From the NCBI GenBank assembly GCA_041749275.1, contig JBGTBQ010000053.1, forward strand, positions 1 to 18,545: DNA of 18,545 nt. Reading direction: 5' to 3'. Shown piece by piece: positions 6,922 to 12,755 of the stretch; positions within the stretch are counted from its first letter, which is position 1; every line of letters starts with the position of its first letter. Origin of the DNA: JBGTBQ01 sp041749275 (GTDB lineage: Bacteria; Acidobacteriota; Blastocatellia; Pyrinomonadales; Pyrinomonadaceae). The position numbers and the translations under genes were made by a program. The notes under the pieces were generated by a model. That model was given only the letters and a program-made list of their open reading frames with translations. It did not search any database and had not been told where the DNA came from.

Positions 6922-8511
6922 ATGCACAATCCTTCATCCATGAACACGATTTTCAACGGGTCCGCAATGCGAACGCGCGGCCTTTTATTTCATCGCTCCG
7001 CACTCCGCACTCCGCACATGCTTTTACTGTGCCTGCTCCTGTGCGTGCCGGTCTCGCCGCCCGGCTTCGCGCGGCCCGCGAAGCGGAAGCCGAACATCAT
7101 CTTCATCCTCGCGGACGATCTCGGCTATGGCGACCTCGGCAGCTACGGGCAGCGGAGAATCAAAACGCCGCACCTCGACCGCATGGCGCGCGAGGGCATT
7201 CGCTTCACCGATTTTTACGCCGCCAGTCCGGTCTGCGCCCCTTCGCGCGCGAGCCTGATGACCGGCAGGCATCAGGGCCGCGCCTACATCCGTGGCAACT
7301 CGACGAAAGCGCCCGTGCCGGGACAGAGCGGCGCGGCACAGAGGCGTTTGCCCTTGCGCCCAAGCGATGTGACCGTGGCCGAAGTGCTCAAGTCCGCGGG
7401 CTACGCGACCGGCGTCATCGGCAAGTGGGGGTTGGGCGAACCGGACACGACCGGCATCCCCAATCGGCAGGGCTTCGACTACTTCTTCGGCTACCTCAAC
7501 CAGACGCACGCGCACAGCCATTATCCCGAATACCTCTGGCGCAACCGCGAGCGCGTGCCGGTGACGAAAGGGACTTACTCGCAAGACCTCTTCACCACGG
7601 AGGCGCTTCAGTTCGTCCGCCGCGAACAGGGTCGCCCGTTCTTTCTCTATCTCTCTTACATCATCCCGCACGCCAACAACGAACTGGGCCGCGAGACCGG
7701 CAACGGCATGGAGGTTCCTACGGACGCGCCTTATTCAAATGAAAGCTGGCCGCAACAACAGAAGAACTACGCCGCGATGGTCACGCGGATGGATGCGGAC
7801 ATCGGCAATCTCTTGGCGCTCTTAAAGCAACTCGGCATAGACGACGACACCATCGTTTTCTTCAATAGCGACAACGGCCCGCAGGGGCGCGACGAGGGCG
7901 GCTTCGATCCGGAGTTCTTCGCCAGCCACGGCCAGCTTCGCGGCATCAAGCGCGACCTCTACGAGGGCGGCATCCGCGTGCCTTTGATCGCGCGCTGGCC
8001 GGGCAGGATCAAGGCCGGACAGGTCAGTCGTGAAGCGTGGGCCAACTGGGACTTCCTGCCGACGGCGGCTGCGCTGGCCGGCGTCAAAGCTCCGCACGCG
8101 ATTGACGGCGTCTCGATGCTGCCCGCTCTGTTCGGTCGGCGCGCGCGCGGGCGCGAATACTTCTACTGGGAGTTTCACGAAGGCGAGTTCGCGCAGGCCG
8201 TGCGTTTGGGCCGTTGGAAGGCGGTGCGAAAAGGCTTCGATAAGCCCGTCGAACTCTACGACCTTCAGACCGACCTCGGCGAGACGCGCGACCGCGCCGC
8301 ACGCCACCCGCGCGTCGTGCGGCGCGTCGAAGTGATTATGAAATCGGCGCGAACGGAATCCGAATTCTGGCCGACACGAAGTGAACCGACGGAGCAGGCA
8401 AACAGAACGGAAAGCCAGCGTGTCGCAGCCGGAAGACAGCTTCAACGAGTCCGCGAAAGCGGACTCGTTGAAGCGTCGTCTTCAACTGGCTTCCGCGTAA
8501 CACCTTTATGA
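6922..8511 (+). CDS. S1-family sulfatase (arylsulfatase type), exported
   Basis: The frame has 529 residues. The start is uncertain: ATGs at 6922, 6940, 6967 and 7018 are all in frame and none has a good ribosome site. ATG 7018 begins at the hydrophobic core LLLCLLLCVPVS; ATG 6967 adds a basic n-region. The sulfatase domain starts at KPNIIFILADDLGYGD, whose Asp pair binds the metal. The formylglycine motif is CAPSR followed by ASLMTGR (Cys105 from 6922). Also present are GVIGKWGLG and FFNSDNGPQGRDEGG. It hydrolyses sulfate esters after conversion of that Cys. The last 35-40 residues, after TESEFWP, are encoded by a palindromic repeat region (8409-8494) and are not typical sulfatase sequence. 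It overlaps the next sulfatase gene by 4 bases (ATGA). The sugar substrate cannot be named from sequence. Confidence 0.9.
   Translation: MHNPSSMNTIFNGSAMRTRGLLFHRSALRTPHMLLLCLLLCVPVSPPGFARPAKRKPNIIFILADDLGYGDLGSYGQRRIKTPHLDRMAREGIRFTDFYAASPVCAPSRASLMTGRHQGRAYIRGNSTKAPVPGQSGAAQRRLPLRPSDVTVAEVLKSAGYATGVIGKWGLGEPDTTGIPNRQGFDYFFGYLNQTHAHSHYPEYLWRNRERVPVTKGTYSQDLFTTEALQFVRREQGRPFFLYLSYIIPHANNELGRETGNGMEVPTDAPYSNESWPQQQKNYAAMVTRMDADIGNLLALLKQLGIDDDTIVFFNSDNGPQGRDEGGFDPEFFASHGQLRGIKRDLYEGGIRVPLIARWPGRIKAGQVSREAWANWDFLPTAAALAGVKAPHAIDGVSMLPALFGRRARGREYFYWEFHEGEFAQAVRLGRWKAVRKGFDKPVELYDLQTDLGETRDRAARHPRVVRRVEVIMKSARTESEFWPTRSEPTEQANRTESQRVAAGRQLQRVRESGLVEASSSTGFRVTPL
6996..7016. repeat. Three tandem copies of a 7-base unit at the sulfatase N-terminus
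   Basis: CTCCGCA is repeated exactly three times, ending one base before the ATG at 7018. If translation starts upstream, a change in copy number would shift the reading frame. If it starts at 7018, the tract lies in the leader where a ribosome would bind. Confidence 0.7.
8409..8494. repeat. Extended stem-loop element forming the 3' end of the first sulfatase ORF
   Basis: The core is a perfect 16-bp inverted repeat (8439-8454 and 8459-8474) closed by the loop GAAA, so an RNA copy would carry a GNRA tetraloop. Outer parts also pair: GGAAAGCCAG at 8409-8418 with CTGGCTTCC at 8486-8494 (one bulge), and GAAGAC with GTCTTC between them. The element ends 13 bases before the start codon of the second sulfatase. 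Confidence 0.8.
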
Positions 8512-9998
8512 ATATGAACAAGACTAACTCGTCGAAGCGCGGCTTCGTATCAGTCCTGCTCGCATTTTTGTGCGTGGTCTCTGTTTCGCCGCTCGCCGTC
8601 TCGCACGCGGCGCAGGGCGCGCGGAAAAAGCCGAAGTACAACGTCCTCTTCATCTCTTCGGACGATCTGCGCCCGGAGTTGGGCGTATATGGAAACTCAA
8701 TCATCAAGACGCCGAACGTTGACCGGCTCGCCGCGCGTGGGATTCGTTTCGACCGTGCCTACGCGCAGTATCCGCTCTGCAACCCTTCGCGCACGTCGCT
8801 GCTGACGGGCCGCTACCCGACCGAGACGGGCGTGATGGATAACAACACTTACTTCCGCCGGAAGTATCCCGACTGGGTTACGCTGCCGCAGCACTTCAAG
8901 GCCAACGGCTACGCGACCCTACGCAGCGGCAAGACGTTTCACGGCGGGATTGACGACCTGCCGTCGTGGACGGAAGGCGGCGAGCCGACCGACCCCAACA
9001 TCACCGAACGCGGCACGCGCCGGCCCGCTACGCGCCCCACTCCCGAACCGGAAGCCGAAACGGAAGCGGCCCCGACGACCGTTCGCCCGCCCGCCAACCG
9101 TTCGGGCAATCCGCAATCCGACCGCATCGTCGTGCTCGAAGGCGACGGCGAGTCGCACGGCGATTACCGGACGGCCACGCGCGCGATTCAGTATCTCGAA
9201 AAGTATAAAGACCAGCCCTTCTTCCTCTCCGTCGGCTTCGTCAAGCCGCACAGCCCGCCGACCGCGCCGAAAAAATTCTTCGACCTTTACGACGCAGCGC
9301 GGATGCCGCTCCCGCCCGACTTCGCCCCGCGACCGGCGGCCCCGGCGGGCTTTCCGGAACTCTCCGTCCCGCGCCGCAACACAGACCTCTTCATCGGGCG
9401 CGACGCCTCGCCCGAAGAGGCGCGCGAGATGATGCGCGCCTACTATGCTTCGACGAGTTTCATTGACGCGCAGGTGGGACGTGTGCTCGACGCGCTCGAC
9501 CGTTTGGGGTTGCGCGACAAGACCATCGTCGTCTTCTGGGGCGACCACGGTTACCACCTCGGCGAGAAGGGCAAGTGGTCGAAGGCTTACTCGCTCTTCG
9601 AGATTGGCACGCGCGTCCCGCTCATCATCTCCGTGCCCGGCGCGCGCGGCGGCGCGAGCGCGCGCACCGTGCAGTTGCTCGACATGTATCCGACGCTCGT
9701 CGAACTCTGCGGCCTTGCGCGGCCCGCGGGCGTCGAAGGACACAGCCTCGCCGCGTTGCTGCGCCGTCCCAATGCCGCTTGGAAACACCCGGCCTACAGC
9801 GTCACGCTCTTTCAGGGCAAGCTCGGAAAAACCGTCCGCACCGAACGCTGGCGCTACGCCGAATGGGAGGAAGGGCGCGAGGGCGCGATGCTCTTCGACC
9901 ACGCGAGCGACCCGCGCGAGTTGAAGAACCTCGCCGGCGATGCGGCCCACGCGAAGACCGTGCGGGAGATGAAGAATTTGTTAAAGCAGATGCCGTAG
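8508..9998 (+). CDS. S1-family sulfatase, iduronate-2-sulfatase-like, exported
   Basis: The protein has 496 residues. It starts at ATG 8508, overlapping the previous stop as ATGA; an ATG at 8514 is also in frame. The signal peptide is about residues 1-35 (core VSVLLAFLCVVSVSPLAVS, end SHAAQG). The domain opens with YNVLFISSDDLRPELGVYG. The formylglycine motif is CNPSR followed by TSLLTGRYPTETG (Cys91). The C-terminal half has VVFWGDHGYHLGEKGKWSK and SLFEIGTRVPLI, which are typical of the iduronate-2-sulfatase-like branch. Such enzymes act on 2-O-sulfated uronic acids in animal glycans and, in some environmental bacteria, on algal polysaccharides. A Pro/Glu/Thr-rich stretch at about residues 166-200 looks like a disordered insertion. 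The overlap suggests translational coupling with the first sulfatase; no Shine-Dalgarno is seen. Confidence 0.9.
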   Translation: MNMNKTNSSKRGFVSVLLAFLCVVSVSPLAVSHAAQGARKKPKYNVLFISSDDLRPELGVYGNSIIKTPNVDRLAARGIRFDRAYAQYPLCNPSRTSLLTGRYPTETGVMDNNTYFRRKYPDWVTLPQHFKANGYATLRSGKTFHGGIDDLPSWTEGGEPTDPNITERGTRRPATRPTPEPEAETEAAPTTVRPPANRSGNPQSDRIVVLEGDGESHGDYRTATRAIQYLEKYKDQPFFLSVGFVKPHSPPTAPKKFFDLYDAARMPLPPDFAPRPAAPAGFPELSVPRRNTDLFIGRDASPEEAREMMRAYYASTSFIDAQVGRVLDALDRLGLRDKTIVVFWGDHGYHLGEKGKWSKAYSLFEIGTRVPLIISVPGARGGASARTVQLLDMYPTLVELCGLARPAGVEGHSLAALLRRPNAAWKHPAYSVTLFQGKLGKTVRTERWRYAEWEEGREGAMLFDHASDPRELKNLAGDAAHAKTVREMKNLLKQMP

Positions 9999-10239
9999 AA
10001 GGAGACCAGCATTTATCGGGAGTCGAGATTTAACACAGAGGGCGCGGAGGCGCGGAGGTCGCCGAGAAGAAATATCGGATTTGAGATTTCAAATTTCGGA
10101 GATGAAATGGATTTCTCCGCGTCCTCCGCGCCTCCGCGCCCTCTGCGTTGAAAACCAACACACAACACAGCCTACTCTTCGGGCAGGCCGCGCGAATCTT
10201 CGCCTACTCGGTATTAACTTCTGATTCGGAAGATCAATT
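9999..10239. other. Intergenic region with a long inverted repeat before the GH2 gene
   Basis: These 241 bases hold no gene. A large imperfect palindrome (10032-10149) fills the middle. Within its loop is a smaller hairpin, ATTTGA/TCAAAT at 10079-10094. The remaining about 90 bases before ATG 10240 show no clear promoter or ribosome site. Confidence 0.65.
10032..10149. repeat. Inverted repeat with 27-bp arms (purine-rich CGCGGAGG type)
   Basis: The arms 10032-10058 and 10123-10149 are reverse complements at 26 of 27 positions; the one difference would be a G-U pair in RNA on one strand. The core is a doubled GCGCGGAGG-like unit beginning AACACAGAGG. The sequences just inside the arms also pair partly (GAGAAGAAAT against ATTTCTCCG). 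From memory, similar palindromes are dispersed in several environmental bacterial groups. It may be a transposon-like remnant or an mRNA processing element. Confidence 0.8.
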
Positions 10240-12657
10240 ATGGGAAACGCTCTACTAAAGAATCTCGCCGCTGGCGGAATAATCTTGCTCCTCACCGCTG
10301 GCCTGTTGTCGGGTGTTTCCGCAAAAACGCCCGACGCCCCATCGTTACCGGCCCGCGTCACCACCACCTTCGACGCCGGCTGGCGCTTTCTCAAAGCGGA
10401 CGCGCCCGGCGCGGAAAAATCGGAGTTTGACGACGCCGCGTGGCGACGGCTCGACGTGCCGCACGATTGGAGCATCGAAGGGCCGTTCTCGAAAGAGAAT
10501 CCGACGGGTAGGGACGGGGGCTTTCTCCCGGCGGGCGTCGGCTGGTATCGCAAGCACTTCACGCTCCCCGCCGCTGACAAAGGTCGCCGCGTCTTCGTCG
10601 AGTTCGACGGCGTGATGGCGAACAGCGACGTGTGGGTCAACGGCCAACACCTCGGCAAGCGCCCCTTCGGCTACATCGGTTTTCGTTACGAACTGACGGG
10701 CCATCTCAATTTCGGCGCCGGCAAATCAAACGTCCTCGCCGTGCGCGCCGATAACTCCGGCCAACCGGCCTCGCGCTGGTACACCGGCGCGGGAATTTAT
10801 CGCCACGTCCGTCTCGTCGTCACCGACCCCGTCCACCTCGAACACTGGGGCACGTTCGTCACCACGCCGCGCGCCGCCGCGGATCACGCGGTCGTGCGTG
10901 TCGAAAGTACGGTCGTCAACAAGTCCGATAGCCCGCGCGATGTCGCGCTGCAAGTCACGCTGCTCGACCCCGCTGGTCGTCACTTCCACACCGCCGAGAC
11001 GAAGCCACAACAAATCGCCCCCGGCCAATCAGTCGTCTTTCAACAGGACTTTCCCGTCACCCACCCGCGACATTGGGACACCGGCGACCCCGCGCTCTAC
11101 ACGGCGGTTGCGCGAGTCCGCGCGGGCGCGCAAACACTCGACGACGAGACGGTCAAGTTCGGCATCCGCGATGTCCGATTCGAGCCGGCGACCGGGTTCT
11201 GGTTGAACGGGCGCAACTTCAAACTCAAGGGCGTCTGTCTGCACCACGACGCGAGCGCGTTCGGCGCGGCGGTTCCTTTGCGCGCGTGGGAGCGTCGTCT
11301 CGAAATACTGCGGAGCTTAGGCGTCAACGCCATCCGCACCGCGCACAACCCGCCCGCCCCTGAGTTTTTAGACCTCACCGACCGCATGGGCTTCATCGTC
11401 ATGGACGAGACGTTCGACGCGTGGACGGTCGCCAAGCGTCCGCATGATTATCACCTCTACTTCGACGAGTGGTCGAAGATTGACACGCGCGACACCGTCC
11501 GCCGCGACCGCAACCATCCGAGCATCGTCATCTATAGCACCGGCAACGAGATTCACGACACGCCGAAGGCCGAACTCGCTAAGAGGATTCTCGCCGGACT
11601 CGTCGCCGTCTTTCACGAGCACGACCCGACGCGACCCGTCACGCAAGGGTTATTTCGTCCAAACGTCAGCAAGGACTACGACAACGGACTCGCGGACATC
11701 TTGGATGTGGTCGGGCAGAACTACCGCGAGAATGAAATCCTCGCCGCCTACCGGCAAAAGCCCACGCGCAAAATCCTCGGCACCGAGAACACGCACACGC
11801 GCGAAGCGTGGCTCGCCTTGCGCGATAACCCGCCCTACGCCGGGCAGTTTTTGTGGGCCGGCATAGACTATCTCGGCGAGTCGCCCGGCTGGCCGCTCGT
11901 CGCCTTCAACTTCGGGCTACTCGACCGCACGGCCACGCCGCGCCCGCTCGCGTTTCAAAGACAGAGTTGGTGGAGCGCGGAGCCGATGGTGCACGCCACG
12001 CGCCGCGTCGCGCACACGCCGCTCGCGCCGACCGACCCCGGCTACGAAGCAGACCGCCGCCCGCAAGTTTTGTTCTCCGACTGGACGCCGCTTACCCACG
12101 CGCCGCACGAAGAGACGGTCGAGATTTATAGCAACTGCGAGCAGGTCGAGTTGCTGCTCAACGGCAAATCGCTCGGCGCGAAACCGCGCCCCTCGGACGA
12201 CGCGCCGCGCACGTGGAAAGTTCCCTTCGAGCCGGGCACGCTCCGCGCCGTCGGCACGAACGGCGGCAAACAGGTCGCCGTGCACGAACTACGCACCGCC
12301 GGCAAACCCGCGCGCATCATCCTCGCCGCCGACCGCACGCGCATCGCGCCGGTGTGGGATGATGCGTCTTACGTCACCGCGACGGTCGTTGACGCGAACG
12401 GCGTAATGGTTCCGACCGCGGGCGATCTCATCACCTTCAAAGTCGCGGGGCCGGGCCGCGTCGTCGCCGTTGATAGCGGCGACAACGCGAGCCATGAACC
12501 CTTTCAAGCCGCGCAGCGCAAAGCCTATCAGGGCCGCTGCTTCGCCATCGTCAAATCGAGCGCCCCGCGCGGACGCATCACGCTCACCGCCTCGGCCCCC
12601 GGACTGACGGGCGGCTCAGTGACGATCAACGCCGTCACGCCGCCCACAGGGAAGTGA
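10240..12657 (+). CDS. GH2 family glycoside hydrolase (beta-galactosidase-like), exported
   Basis: The protein has 805 residues. The signal peptide is about residues 1-28 (core GGIILLLTAGLLSGVSA). Domain order: jelly-roll sugar-binding domain (about 40-180, with VPHDWSIEGPF and GVGWYRKHF), Ig-like domain (about 190-300), TIM barrel (about 305-595), a DUF4982-like domain (about 610-685) and a C-terminal Ig-like domain (about 690-800). The acid/base is Glu437 in NHPSIVIYSTGNE and the likely nucleophile is Glu516 in ILGTENTH. GH2 enzymes release terminal beta-linked sugars from the non-reducing end. Galactose is the best guess, and a galactokinase gene lies downstream, but beta-glucuronidase or another GH2 activity cannot be excluded. 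The stop codon abuts a long palindrome. GH115 follows after 98 bases. Confidence 0.88.
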   Translation: MGNALLKNLAAGGIILLLTAGLLSGVSAKTPDAPSLPARVTTTFDAGWRFLKADAPGAEKSEFDDAAWRRLDVPHDWSIEGPFSKENPTGRDGGFLPAGVGWYRKHFTLPAADKGRRVFVEFDGVMANSDVWVNGQHLGKRPFGYIGFRYELTGHLNFGAGKSNVLAVRADNSGQPASRWYTGAGIYRHVRLVVTDPVHLEHWGTFVTTPRAAADHAVVRVESTVVNKSDSPRDVALQVTLLDPAGRHFHTAETKPQQIAPGQSVVFQQDFPVTHPRHWDTGDPALYTAVARVRAGAQTLDDETVKFGIRDVRFEPATGFWLNGRNFKLKGVCLHHDASAFGAAVPLRAWERRLEILRSLGVNAIRTAHNPPAPEFLDLTDRMGFIVMDETFDAWTVAKRPHDYHLYFDEWSKIDTRDTVRRDRNHPSIVIYSTGNEIHDTPKAELAKRILAGLVAVFHEHDPTRPVTQGLFRPNVSKDYDNGLADILDVVGQNYRENEILAAYRQKPTRKILGTENTHTREAWLALRDNPPYAGQFLWAGIDYLGESPGWPLVAFNFGLLDRTATPRPLAFQRQSWWSAEPMVHATRRVAHTPLAPTDPGYEADRRPQVLFSDWTPLTHAPHEETVEIYSNCEQVELLLNGKSLGAKPRPSDDAPRTWKVPFEPGTLRAVGTNGGKQVAVHELRTAGKPARIILAADRTRIAPVWDDASYVTATVVDANGVMVPTAGDLITFKVAGPGRVVAVDSGDNASHEPFQAAQRKAYQGRCFAIVKSSAPRGRITLTASAPGLTGGSVTINAVTPPTGK

Positions 12658-12733
12658 GGTCAGTACCGCCTGCGGTAGCGGGCGGGTGGTATCGTCGCTA
12701 ATACCCGCCCGCCACCGCAGGCGGTACTGACCT
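12657..12733. repeat. Long inverted repeat, family copy 2, immediately after the GH2 stop codon
   Basis: The arms 12657-12687 and 12703-12733 match at 30 of 31 positions around a 15-nt loop. The left arm is identical to that of copy 1 (1499-1529). The first base of the repeat is the last base of the GH2 TGA stop. It fills most of the 98-base gap before GH115. A T-tract is absent, so stabilising the GH2 mRNA 3' end is more plausible than intrinsic termination. Confidence 0.9.
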
Positions 12734-12755
12734 GCTTGTCTCCTCTGTTGTAACC

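Noticed and set aside
12657..12733. Rho-independent terminator after GH2
   Set aside because: The stem is strong but no T-run follows on either strand, and an identical arm occurs at 1499 away from a gene end, so a dispersed repeat is the better call.
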